From positions 1-64,000 of the forward strand of contig CAVWBD010000008.1 of the NCBI GenBank assembly GCA_963753105.1: a stretch of DNA of 64,000 nt, read 5' to 3'. Within the stretch, counting starts at the first letter, position 1; every line of letters begins with the position of its first letter. Shown piece by piece: positions 27,688-39,302 of the stretch. Under the pieces are notes generated by a model that was not told where the DNA came from, did not search any database, and saw nothing but the letters and a program-made list of their open reading frames with translations. Made by a program: the position numbers and the translations under genes. The DNA comes from SZUA-36 sp963753105. Its GTDB lineage: Bacteria; Pseudomonadota; Gammaproteobacteria; Xanthomonadales; SZUA-36.

Positions 27688-27708
27688 ATGCGTCCAGGAC
27701 TTTTCCGT

Positions 27709-29632
27709 TCAATCCGGGTTTGGTCTGAAAGCCTCGATTGCTTTGGCGTCAACCCAGTAGACATCCCTGCTGCCATGACCGGGGGAATTTTGAATAGAGA
27801 TTGCTTCACCTGACTCCGGGGCCACTTCCTTGTTGCTTGTGAAGAAAAAGTACTTGCCGTCCAGCGTAACGAACGGGCGGTTTTCTCCGGCAGCGGAGTT
27901 AAATTTTGGTCCCATGTGTTGTGCTTCGCCCCAGGATCCATCCTCTTTGCGAAAACTGATGTACAGATCGCCATGCCCATGTCTCCGGGCCGTATGGAAC
28001 AGAAAACCAGGTAGCTCTCATCCGGTGCTACAAAAGGATCAAAATCGTGGAACCTGGAATTGATTTTATCGCTGACCCTCTCCGGCTCGGTGTATTCACC
28101 GTCAATCAGCCGGCTTACGTAGATATCCGTACTCCGCTCTTCATCGGGCGGATAGTACCAGTCCATGAAGTAAGTTTCCATCCCGTGTCATTGAAGGGTA
28201 GAGGGCGTCCCTACGGTTGATGACATCACTGAAAGGGACAGGCTCGGCCCAAGCGGTGCCGGTTTTTCCACCGACCACAGGCCTCGATTCTCATTCTTCT
28301 CGCCGCTGGCGTCGAGTGGCCGCCTGGAGGTGAATAACAGGTGTTTACCATCAGGTGAAAAAGTAAAATCCGCAATTGGAAACTCGGCTGCAAAAGAAAG
28401 TACCTGTGGCTCACTCCACCGGTTGTGCCTCTCATGCATGACATAGTTTGTTTCTCTTTTGCGCCTGTTCTCCCACAAACCTGGTGAAGACAAGAGACTG
28501 GCCATCCTCTGAGAACACGGCGCAACCTTCAGAATCTACCGTGGATATGATACCGGGCGCAAATATTTCGGGTTCGAGTCCCAGGTGCGGTTTTTGACCC
28601 AGGTAGGGGCCGGTTAGCATTGGAAATTCACTGGAAGTGTTTTTAGATTCGCGGTGTTGCTCCGCCAGCTTCTCGATCCAGTCAGTACCCGCCCAGTAAA
28701 CATCCGGCCCGTTGGCAGGAGCTTGCCGGTTTCATCCTTTAGAAACTCACCGGGTCTTCTGCTGACAAAGAAAAAACAGCTTTCCATCAGCCGTTACATT
28801 CGGGCAACACTCCGAATGCTTGCTGTTCAAACCTTCACCCAGGTTGAAGGCGGGTGACCATCCGCCGTCTTTTTCCCCCTGAACACAATGTAGTTGTCGT
28901 ATTTTCCGATACCGCCGGGACGGTTCGAGGTGAAGATCAGGTAACGCCCGTCCGGTGCAACGTAGGGATCGAACTCAATGTGCTCCGTGTTGACAGGCAG
29001 AGGTAAAAGTTCTGCCCTGCCATCATTCCCCTCGGACGTTTGGGTGAGAAAGATGCCACCATCCGTGGAACCATCGCGTGCATCCGAAATGAAATACAGG
29101 CTGCCGTCACTGGCCAGAGTCGGATAGCCACCGCCCAGCCCAGCTATCTTCCTGGGTGCGGGCAGGGGCATGGGTTCGCCCCATTCACTGCCGGTCCACT
29201 CGACGGTCCACAAGTGGTGGGTATCGCTCGTATCGTTTTCATCGACTGGTCGTGAAGTCATGAACACCAGGGATTTTCCATCGGGATCCGCGGTGTAGTC
29301 GATCATGTCGTCACGGTAGTTGTACGGGAATGGTTGCGCTGGCATCCAGTGCTCATCGCTCAGCCACGTGTAGTGTGGTTCCCGCCGTCATCCGTTGTGA
29401 ACAACAACACCCGTCCTGAATCGAGGAAAGTTACCAGCGCTCTTCCAGGCTGGTGGATACCAGGTTGGCAGAAGAAAACTTCGGCTCCTGACTCTGGCGG
29501 AACCAGACCCAGGTACGGGCCTGTAAAACGGGAGAAATCCTGTTTTCCGGCTTCAGCCAGGTCGCCAGCCTGTACCGTGGCCATCAGCCAGAGATTAGTG
29601 AGGATTACGCACAGAAACGATCTAATTTTCAT
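27709..29632 (-). CDS. Exported double PD40 beta-propeller protein (in-frame fusion), several frameshifts
   Basis: It starts at ATG 29632 with a signal peptide (MKIRSFLCVILTNLWLMATV, cleavage near QAG). The first propeller begins FTGPYLGLVPPESGAEVFF and carries PD40 strands such as VAPDGRYLIFTSNRPGGIGK and VTADGKLFFFVSRRPGEF, ending DVYWAGTDWIEKLAEQ. The same frame then continues without stop or new signal peptide as HRESKNTSSEFPMLTGPYLG into a second propeller (IFAPGIISTVDSEGCAVFSE, FTFSPDGKHLLFTSRRPLDA, FVTLDGKYFFFTSNKE) that ends DVYWVDAKAIEAFRPNPD at 27709. Total about 640 codons. Frame changes near 29360, 28790, 28480, 28200, 27960 and others need repair. PD40 repeats occur in TolB, but there is no Tol-Pal context; function unknown. 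Confidence 0.8.
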
Positions 29633-29643
29633 TGCCAACCACT

Positions 29644-30566
29644 CTAAGGTTTCAGTTGTCGCACAGCGTCCAGGTCGACCCAATACACATCTCTGTCGCC
29701 ATCAGAACCCCTGTTGAAGAATAGGTATTTTCCATCCGATGTGATGAACGGGCGGTTCTCGGAACCTTCCGAGTTGATCCCGTCGCCGAGGTTGACTGCG
29801 TTCGTCCATGGCCGTCTGCTGTCCTGAATGACACGTAGAGATCATCCTGTCCAAACCCCGACGGTTTCTTCGAGCAGAAAACAAGGAACGACCCATCCGG
29901 GGCGATGCTGGGGTCCCACTCCTCCCACTGCGTGTTAATTTCTTTTCCCATTCTGACCGGTGCTGAATAGGCACCGTTGTCAACTCGGAGTACATCATTT
30001 CGTAATTCCCGTTCTCGTCATCGAACCGGCGGAAAAAGTACAAGGTCTTGTCTTTCGCGACCGATGGGTAGGATTCATGCAGGGGCGTGATGAGGACATT
30101 CGCAATGGGGCTCGGGCTCCGCCATTGCCCGTTATCGTATTCGACCCTCCACAGGTTGGACGATTCGGTGCTGGGTTGGCCGGACTCCAGCGGCCTCCGG
30201 CTTGTGAAATACAGGACGGGTTCGTTGGGAGAAAACGTGAAATCACCAAAGCCGTACTCCTTGACGAAAAACGGCGCCCGTACCGGTTTTGTCCATGTCC
30301 CGGCCTTGTTCTCCGACAGAAATATTTCAGTGTCTTGCCTGAAGCCTCTCCTGAACACCATAAAACGGTGGTCATACGAAAACGTCAGGCTGGCTTCGAT
30401 AGCCCCGGTGGAGATGACTCCCGGCGCAAATACCTCGGCTGTCATCCCCGGTGGGATCTGTCCGAGGTATTGGCCTTTGAGTACAGGAAAGTCATCTTGT
30501 TGGGCAAACACCGCCCCTGAGATGAAGAGATAGAGAATGATTGCAACACCCTTTTTGAGGCTTCAT
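29644..30566 (-). CDS. Exported PD40 beta-propeller protein, frameshifted
   Basis: The start at 30566 has an AGGAG-type site (aaaggagacgg). After one restored base the N-terminus reads MKPQKG then VAIILYLFISGAVFAQQDDF, a signal peptide. The family entry signature is VLKGQYLGQIPPGMTAEVFA with PGVIST. PD40 strands include GFGDFTFSPNEPVLYFTSRR, SYPSVAKDKTLYFFRRFDDE, and IAPDGSFLVFCSKKPSGFGQ. Restoring one base near 29830 gives the exit signature DVYWVDLDAVRQLKP at 29644. The gene precedes the double-propeller gene by eleven bases on the same strand, so they form an operon. No binding partner or substrate is known to me. Confidence 0.8.
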
Positions 30567-30762
30567 ATCCGTCTCCTTTTGTCTTCGCTCCAGACCTCTT
30601 AACATGCTGCCGGACGGCCGGCTCATTTTCAGAGGGTGGATAGAATAGTTTGGAAGGCTACAGAGGTGGATTCAAGCGGGTAAGCAACCTCGTATCCCGA
30701 GTATGGGGCGTCTTGACGCTATGTGGCAGGCCAGGGGGCAGCGTTTACTACCCCCTGGACAA

Positions 30763-32227
30763 TTACTGTCGATCCTCCGGTGTGCCGAAGGGGTAGAGCT
30801 TTGAGAGATCAGCATTCTCGTAGGGCAGCGCGTCGAGGGACGTGGTGCCGACAAATGGCTCCGGCGCCTCAACGATGACAATCTTTTTCGCGAAACCGGT
30901 TTCGTCGAATCCCCGGCGGAAGTGAACCCGTGACTTGACCACGAAAACGTCGTAATTGCCGGGTCCACATTACCCATGGCGAAACGCTCCGGGTAACGAA
31001 CCTGGCAGTAGGCCGGTGTCAGGAATATGGTATTTCCATCACCGAAATCCACTGCTGCGATAAAGGGGTAGCCAAGGCCTTCGCCCACGTATGACAGCGT
31101 GCCCGTGATACGAAACGGTGCGCCGCCGGACGGGGTAAAGCCGCCGATATCCATGTCGAAAGCATCGCCGATAACAGCGCCGGAGTTTGCAGTACTTCAA
31201 GTGCAGCCGGTGAACTGATGGCGCCGTACAGCACCCGGTTGATTCCCCTGGCCTGGAAAGCCCGCAGTATGTGCGTGGCGTCGCCGGGTCGGTCAGAGTA
31301 GTCGCCCACGGCCACCGGTACTTCTCCCGCAGCGATTGCACTTGAGACGATACTGGCCGCTTCGTCCGGTAACGGGAATTTGCCAACGGCGAAGTCTTCG
31401 CGAACCCGCCAAATGAAATCGTTCATATCGTCGGCGATTCGATCCGCCAGCGCCTGGTCATCGTTGGTCATGACCTGCACCGTGGCGCCCACATCGGGCA
31501 CGTCAGACCAGGGGTAGCCATAGAACACGCTGACGTACACGTCCTTGTGACGCGCCTCCCAGCGCCGCGCCCGTTCCATGATGTCCATGGAGGGCGTCTG
31601 CCCGGTCCACTGCAGCACCGTGGCGGTGATGATGCCGGGTTTGCGGGTGGCGGTCGTTGGCTGGTAGTCTCCGCGCATCGTGCGCACCAGTGCACGGGCG
31701 GCGCGCTCACCTTGCAAGCGCATATCGTAGTGCGGGTAACGCTTGGTCACAAAGGCAAAATCCGCCTGTTCGAGAAACGCCTTGTCCTCGTTGCCGTGCA
31801 GGTCAAAGGTCGCTGCGATCGGCACATCGGGGCCGACTACTTCCCGCACCAGGCGGGCGATTTCCGCCTCGGGCCTGGGTACATCCCGAACCGCCATGGC
31901 GCCGTGCAGGGACAGGTAAACACCGTCCACGGGCATGGCTGCCTTCAGGTCATCCAGCATCAGGCCCATGAAGTGGTCGAAGGTCTCCCTGGTATTCCAG
32001 CTGCGCGATGAGCCGCCGAATACTTCGCCTGGAGAGGTGAGGCCTACCATTTCCATGTCGTGGTAATCATTGGTCACCAGATACAAACCCACCGATTGAC
32101 CCGCCAGAAGAGAGCAGGTTATCGCCCTTTTGCGGTGGCCCCAGCCGGGTCCAGTCCTCGATGGTGGTGTCGCCACCCGGGCAGAATGTGCAGGTCTCGT
32201 GGCGAACTGCGCCACTGCCACCCGCAG
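30763..32227 (-). CDS. M81-family metallopeptidase (MlrC-like), frameshifted
   Basis: A reconstructed protein of about 488 residues, the length of MlrC, the last enzyme of microcystin breakdown, although most homologues act on other small substrates. Family motifs: RVAVAQF at the start, ETCTFCPGGDTTIEDW, DGVYLSLHGAMAV, AATFDLHGN (zinc ligands), FAFVTKRYPHYDM, VSVFYGYPWSDVPD, AVGDYSDRPGDAT, and in the C-terminal frame GGAPFRITGTLSYVGEG, ending YPFGTPEDRQ at 30763. Frame changes lie near 32190, 32100, 31165, 30965 and 30880. No ATG is visible: CTG 32227 or GTG 32221 begin the conserved RVAVAQF, overlapping the end of the upstream gene, so the start may be hidden by an indel. Confidence 0.85.
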
Positions 32228-32229
32228 CG

Positions 32230-32647
32230 GGGTTGTTTCCCCTGTTTTTCCTTGTAGCCGGAAACATGTGACGCAATCGCCTTCCATTCTCCATCCACTT
32301 TTATGAAAACGTTGCTGGACTTGTAAGTGTATTTTTCCGCGTCACCCGTGCCATCGATGATGGCAAAGCGGCCTTGATAAATATCTAATCTTTCAATGGC
32401 ATAGATGAATTCACCCGGGTCCCACTTGTTGTTTCTGACATAATCCAGCTCTTGTTTCGCGATTTGACCGGCCACCATCCGCGTCAATCATTTCAAATGA
32501 GCTGTGCAAGATAGAGCCCAGCAGTTCCGCGTTTTGTGTTTTATAAGCAGCGGGCCAGAGTTTTGTCTTGATTTCCCTCAGCGTTTGCTCATCATCGGCA
32601 AAAGCCAGGGAAGTCGAAAACAAGGCCAGTGCCAGGAAAATTTTCAT
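32230..32647 (-). CDS. Exported DUF4440/NTF2-like protein, frameshifted
   Basis: It begins at ATG 32647 (MKIFLALALFSTSLAFADDE) with a clear signal peptide. A small alpha+beta cone fold of the SnoaL/DUF4440 type follows: LREIKTKLWPAAYKTQNAEL, LGSILHSSFEMIDADGG, then in a second frame (change near 32470) ELDYVRNNKWDPGEFIYAIE, IYQGRFAIIDGTG, YKSSNVFIKVDGEWKAIASH. The frame as read runs 100 bases into the M81 gene; the real stop is probably close to 32230 and lost through an indel. Such domains bind small molecules or are enzymes; neither is indicated here. It overlaps or abuts genes on both sides, suggesting an operon with the M81 peptidase. Confidence 0.7.
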
Positions 32648-32692
32648 CACTTTAATTTATTTCTCCGGCAAACGTTGTTTGGTCAGGTATCG

Positions 32693-33214
32693 CTATTGCC
32701 ATTCGATCAGGCTGAGCGGATCTTCCACCTCGGCCAGGTTCATTTTGATCACCCTGTTGTCGGCTGAAACCGTGATAAAACGTGGCACACCCGCGGCGGC
32801 GAATTGCTTGAAAATGCTGCGGTCCGGGATCGGCGGCCAGCGGAGTCTTGATGCCGTTCTCATCACGCCAGGCAATCACCGTTTCAGCGCTCTCCTCGCG
32901 GGCAATGGCGATGATTTCGATAGAATCGTCGTTCAGCAGTTCCGACTGGTTCAGGGCCTTCAAGCGCATGGTTCGAGTCCTTGCACCAGGTGGCGAACAG
33001 GATCACCAGCTTGCGCTTGTCGGGTGTGGTCAAATCGATTGTTTCGCCATTGACATCGACGACAGATTCAATGGGCAAGACCTGGCCCGGGGCTATAAAT
33101 TCTTCATATTTTGGCGTTTCAGGTGAAGCAGCGGCAACGCCTTATCGAGTAGTCTTGGCAGGCGGTCATTAGAGAGGTAACTAGCAGGATAACGCATAGT
33201 CTGGACAGTGACAT
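32693..33214 (-). CDS. Thioredoxin-like (TlpA-type) lipoprotein with one active-site Cys, frameshifted
   Basis: It starts at 33214 (MSLSRLCVILLVTSLMTACQ), a signal peptide with lipobox LMTAC. After a frame change near 33140 the domain reads VLPIESVVDVNGETIDLTTP, DKRKLVILFATWCKDSN, then (change near 32970) LKALNQSELLNDDSIEIIAI, AREESAETVIAWRDENGIKT, and (change near 32840) FKQFAAAGVPRFITVSADNR with cis-Pro region GVPRFI, ending DPLSLIEWQ. The fold is AhpC/TSA-TlpA, but the redox motif is WCKDS instead of WCxxC, so only the first Cys is kept. That favours a role other than disulfide reduction. Upstream of the DUF4440-like gene on the same strand. Confidence 0.72.
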
Positions 33215-33579
33215 TTGGGTCCCCTGGATGGTTTTGTACAAGAGGTATTGCCGTGAGTGACTTATATCTCTGCGTACGCATGATGTAAAGCAATAACCCC
33301 TGTCAAAGGGATTCAGAACCCTTCTGACAGGGCTGTCCAAATGCTGTAATCAACGGAATTTTAGCCTCATTTATACCTGGATCCCCGTTCCAGATTTGGA
33401 GATTGAATACTGGGTGATATCGCCTATGCTTAGTAGACAACTGATTCTTTATACTTGGAGGGGGCGACATGCTATATCCGTAAGGCAGCAATCAAGGAAT
33501 GACCGGTCTATTTTCGGACATGGGTGCAGTGCTGAATGGGGCAAATTCCGGCACGTCGTCCGACAGCAGGTGATTGCTG
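33215..33579. other. Divergent intergenic region
   Basis: It separates the minus-strand thioredoxin-like gene from puuD and should contain both promoters. I find no gene, repeat of the two known families, or convincing promoter pair in it. Confidence 0.4.
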
Positions 33580-34812
33580 ATGGAAGCGCATCTGCACGCC
33601 TGGCTAAGCCTTCTGTTACGTTGGACGCACGTCATTGCCGGTGTGGCATGGATAGGCACTTCGTTTTATTTCAGCTGGCTGGAAAACCGTCTGCGGCAAC
33701 TTGGCCAACACCACGACATCGCAGATGACCTCCGGGACGTCCAGGGTGGTGGCTTCAACTACTTGCGGAGCCTGGCCGTAGCGCCGGAAGCATTGCCGGC
33801 ACAACTCGAGTGGTTCAAGCGGGCAGCTTACACCAGCTGGATCACCGGCATCCTGATGCTCATCGTGATCTATTACTGGCAGGCAGCGACGTTCATGGTG
33901 GATACGGGTGTGGCGGATATTCCCGCACGACTGGCCGTGGTTGCCGGCCTGTCTACGCTCATCCTTAGCTGGGTGTATTACGATATGCTTTGCCGCTCAC
34001 CGGTGTCACGCAACGAGTTGCTGCTCGGAGCGTTGATATTCGGCTGGTTTGGCGTGGTAACCTGGGTGCTGACCCAGTTGATGAACGGGCACGCTGCATA
34101 CGTCAACGTAGGTGCGGCCATCGGCACGATCATGGTTGCCAACGTGTTCCACATGATCTCGCCTGCGCAAAAAGACCTGGTGAAAGCGCTTACCGAAGGG
34201 CGTAACCCGGATTCTGCGCAAGCCGCGCTTGCACTGCAAAGATCAAGGCACAACAGTTATTTTGCACTGCCCGTTCTCTTCATCATGATCTCCGGCCATT
34301 ACCCGGTCACTTACGGGCATGTCTTTAACTGGTTGGCATTGTTGTTAATTTCACTGTTTGCAGTGGCCATAAGGCACTACTTCAACGTACTCCACGAACC
34401 AGGCAGCCGCGTGAAATTGTGGGTGCCTGCAGCGGCGCTATTGGCGGTATTGATATATGTCACGATTCCCCAGCCCCGGCCAGTACCGGTGGATGAAGGT
34501 TATGGCCCGCCCTGGCTGGACAATGTGAGATCAATTATCCAGCAGCGATGCCAGCATTGTCACTCAACGATGCCACAATTTGTTGGCATTGCCGCCGCGC
34601 CGCTTGGTATTGAACTGGACAGCCAGGACGAGGTGCTGAAGTACGCCGACAGACTCTACGAAATGACGGTCATCTCGAAGACCATGCCGCCGGACAATGC
34701 CACGCATATGACCGAGGAAGAACGGCAAACGATTGCCGGTTGGTATGCAATGGTCCAGCATTACCGGGGTATTCAACAGGAGTTGCGCGAAAAGGGTAAA
34801 GCGCCAGAGTGA
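33580..34812 (+). CDS. puuD: Urate hydroxylase PuuD (membrane domain plus cytochrome c)
   Basis: Oxidises urate to 5-hydroxyisourate, the first step of urate breakdown, using electrons passed to a c-type haem. The first 300 residues form a membrane domain of about eight helices (LRWTHVIAGVAWIGTSFYFS, GGGFNYLRSLAVAPEALPAQ, VANVFHMISPAQKDLV, ALPVLFIMISGHYPVTYG). The C-terminal 100 residues are periplasmic with a haem site CQHCHS at about residue 325 and a likely Met ligand in SKTMPPDNATHMT. I start at ATG 33580 because the in-frame codon at 33574 is TTG. The gene is intact. No other purine-degradation genes are adjacent. Confidence 0.92.
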   Translation: MEAHLHAWLSLLLRWTHVIAGVAWIGTSFYFSWLENRLRQLGQHHDIADDLRDVQGGGFNYLRSLAVAPEALPAQLEWFKRAAYTSWITGILMLIVIYYWQAATFMVDTGVADIPARLAVVAGLSTLILSWVYYDMLCRSPVSRNELLLGALIFGWFGVVTWVLTQLMNGHAAYVNVGAAIGTIMVANVFHMISPAQKDLVKALTEGRNPDSAQAALALQRSRHNSYFALPVLFIMISGHYPVTYGHVFNWLALLLISLFAVAIRHYFNVLHEPGSRVKLWVPAAALLAVLIYVTIPQPRPVPVDEGYGPPWLDNVRSIIQQRCQHCHSTMPQFVGIAAAPLGIELDSQDEVLKYADRLYEMTVISKTMPPDNATHMTEEERQTIAGWYAMVQHYRGIQQELREKGKAPE

Positions 34813-35157
34813 GGCCGCCGTTGCTGGCGGTTTACCTCCAACTCGTTAATATGCGGGCCTGACTTTTTACGGTCTGAAAATATCATGGCGCCCTTGTCTG
34901 AACCTGGATCAGACGCGTCTGCAACATCACCTCCCTGTGGAAAAAAATCGACCGCGTGACCGGCACTTCCTCCAAAGCCGCTAAAAAATCCTGATTAGCA
35001 CGGCTTGGGTACAGTGCCGGAGCGGATTGTGCAAAGTTTTCCAAAGGAATAATGTCCATTCCGCGTTTACAAATTGTCCACGGCTGAGTCAAGTCCTATA
35101 ATCTGACCACGCCTGGCCCGGTCCGTTTGCGGTTAAACCCTCCTGAAGAAGACCACA
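34813..35157. other. Intergenic region between puuD and the MscS-family gene
   Basis: A gccgcc-ttgct-ggcggt hairpin at about 34813-34831 may terminate puuD. A 69-codon minus-strand frame from a TTG at 35092 to 34883 (includes PALYPSRANQDFLAALEEVP) has an even codon pattern but no ATG, no clear ribosome binding site and no family I know; it could be a small protein or chance. Confidence 0.35.
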
Positions 35158-36816
<1,659 letters not shown>

Positions 36817-36820
<4 letters not shown>

Positions 36821-38065
36821 TCCGCGCAATCACATCGGTTGCGGCGCTGCTCGTTGGCGCCGCCATACTGCTTACCGGCCAGGGTTTGCAGGGCACGCTG
36901 ATCCCGGTGCGTGCGTCGCTGGAGGATTTCTCCACGATTTCCATCGGCCTGATGGGCACCACTTACTTCCTGGGATTTACATTTGGCTGCCTGAAGGGCG
37001 CCTCGTTGATCCGCGGGGTTGGCCATGTCCGGGTTTTTGCGGCAATGACCGCAATCGCCTCGGCCACGCCTATATTGCACGGTTTATGGGTTAACCCCTG
37101 GGTATGGGGTTCGCTTCGATTTGTTACCGGTTTCTGCTTCGCCATACTCTACCTTGTCATTGAGAGCTGGCTGAACGAGCGTTCCACCAATAAAAATCGC
37201 GGCAGCGTATTTTCCGCCTATGTCTTGATTAACATGACCGTACTGGGCATTGGCCAGCAGATGCTGCTGTTTTACGACCCCATTCAGCTTGATCTGTTCG
37301 CGCTGGCGTCCGTGATGGTGTCGCTGGCTGCCGTGCCGGTCGTACTTTCGAGGGCTGAAAATCCACGTACCATTCGAGGACGCAAAACTGGATTTTCGTT
37401 ATCTCTGGAGAAACTCTACCGTGGGCATGTTGGGCAGCCTGGTTTGCGGGATGGCAAACGGCTCTTTTTGGTCATTGGGCCCGGTTTTCGCGGTTGCCTT
37501 TTCAGATGATATTAGCTTGACGGCCAATTTCATGACCGCTGTCGTTTTCGGCAGTGCGCTGGGCCAATGGCCATTGGGGCGGCTGTCGGACCGGACCGAC
37601 CGGCGTATCGTACTGGGGGCAGTTGCGTCGTTTGGAGTGGTAATCGGCGTGAGCTTTTGGCTGATGGCGCCGGAACTTTCAAACGTCGGAATTATCACGC
37701 TGGCGGCCTTGTGGGGAGCACTGGCCTTCCCCATATATCCGTTGGCTGCTGCACATGCCAATGACCGTGCGGAAGCCGGGAGGTATGTCATGGTCTCAGC
37801 CGGCTTGCTGATGATGTTTGGTGTTGGGGCTATTATCGGGCCATTCATTGCTTCGACCATGATGGCATTCGGCAACCCCGGGAATTTGTTCCTGTTCACC
37901 AGCATCGTTCACCTGTTTTTGGCAGTCTATGTAGTGGCGCGCAGGTCCATACGGCCACAGGCAGCCATGTCTGACCATAAACCATTCAGTGATGCATTGG
38001 CCTCAACACAAACAGCGTCGCAGATATTCGAGGACGAACTGGAAAGGGTGGAAGAGTCAGGATAA
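36817..38065 (+). CDS. MFS transporter (YcaD-like), one frameshift
   Basis: A twelve-helix major facilitator. The first frame (to 37412) has the N-terminal six helices: LLVGAAILLTGQGLQGTLIP, GTTYFLGFTFGCLKGASLIR, RFVTGFCFAILYLVIESWLN with the YcaD-type sequence ESWLNERSTNKNRG. After one change near 37415 the second half reads VGMLGSLVCGMANGSFWSLG, LGQWPLGRLSDRTDRRIVLG (the MFS loop motif), WGALAFPIYPLAAAHANDRA, and ends at 38065. YcaD-like members have no firmly known substrate. It is coupled by ATGA to the mechanosensitive channel gene. Confidence 0.88.
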
Positions 38066-38090
38066 AGCCCGGACGGGGGTTCTGACCAAT

Positions 38091-39302
38091 TTATTCAGGA
38101 TACATCAGCACGGCAGCGCGCTCGTCCTGCCAGCGCCGCTCATCCGACGAGGCGAGCGCCTCCAAGTCTGCGGGCGTGGCGTTGTCATCATCCACCCAGA
38201 GACGCAACAGGTCGCTGCCGTTGATCAGGTCGATGGCCAGCCGGTCGTGTTCATACTCGTAAGGAAAATCGCGCCATAGCTCATAATCGGGCCTGATCCG
38301 GCGCAGCGCCTTGAAGGCCAGCGCTACCAGCCGCCACGGGCGGAATGCCTGGTGATCGTAAGCGATATCATCAACATGAATCTGTATCCCGGCGCAAAGC
38401 TGGCTCACGTGTTTATGGAAGGTTGGCTCAAACCAGCATTCCCGCAAGGTGCAGCCTTGCATCCATTGCGGGTGCGATATTCTCCATGGCCATGAGCAGT
38501 TTGCGAGCGTCGAGATCCGGCGCACCGAACAGTTCCAGCGGACGCGTGGTGCCGCGGCCCTCGGACAGTGTCGTACCCTCCAGCATCACGGTGCCGGCGT
38601 AGCAACGTGCCATCGAGAGGTTCGAGGCATTGGGGCTGGGGTTGATCCAGCTACGCTCTTGCACGCGGCCAGCCATAACCCGGGGCGGCGTCCGGTTGCC
38701 AGTCTTCCATGGTGATGACGTCGTATTCCACGTCCAGGTCCAGGGTGTTGATGAACCAGCGGCCCATCTCACCCATGGTCAGGCCGTGGCGCATCGGCAT
38801 CGGGCCCGCACCGACAAAACTCTCCCAGTCCGGGCGCAGCAGCAGGCCTTCCACAGGCCGGCCGGCAGGGTTGGGCCGGTCCAGCACGATGACCCGCTTG
38901 TCGTATTTGGCCGCGGCTTCCAGCAGGTATTTCAGCGTGGTGATAAAGGTGTATATGCGGCAGCCGAGGTCCTGCAGGTCCACCAGCAAAACGTCGAAAC
39001 ACTCCATCATCTCGCTGGTTGGACGGCGCACGTCGCCATACAGGCTGAACACCGGGATGCCGTGGACCGGATCCAGGTAATCTTCCGATTCCACCATGTT
39101 GTCCTGTTTATCCCCCCTCAAGCCATGCTGTGGGCCGAAGGCAGCGGTGAGATCAATATCATCCAGCGCAGCCAACGCATCCATCGTGTGCACCAGGCTC
39201 CGGGTCAACAGAAGCGGGGTGGGCCAGCAGCGCAACGCGGTGGCCCTGCAGCGGTTTGCGCAGCTCGGGTTCTTCCAGCAGGCGGTCGATTCCAAATTTC
39301 AT
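38091..39302 (-). CDS. DUF1343 protein (exo-beta-N-acetylmuramidase NamZ family), three frameshifts
   Basis: Reconstructed length about 400 residues, normal for the family. It starts at 39302 (MKFGIDRLLEEPELRKPLQG, HRVALLAHPAS) and overlaps the stop of the CoA-ligase gene (CTATGA). Conserved parts: FGPQHGLRGDKQDNMVESED, VFSLYGDVRRPTSEMMECFD, VDLQDLGCRIYTFITTLKYL, LDRPNPAGRPVEGLLLRPDW, then SPNASNLSMARCYAGTVMLE and EGRGTTRPLELFGAPDLDA, and FEPTFHKHVSQLCAGIQIH. Frame changes near 39210, 38680 and 38440. NamZ releases N-acetylmuramic acid from peptidoglycan ends. No signal peptide is seen, so it may act on imported muropeptides. Confidence 0.85.

Noticed and set aside
27709..30566. PD40 genes as tolB of a Tol-Pal system
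   Set aside because: No tolQ, tolR, tolA or pal is nearby, the N-terminal TolB domain is absent, and the copies are multiplied with different terminal signatures.
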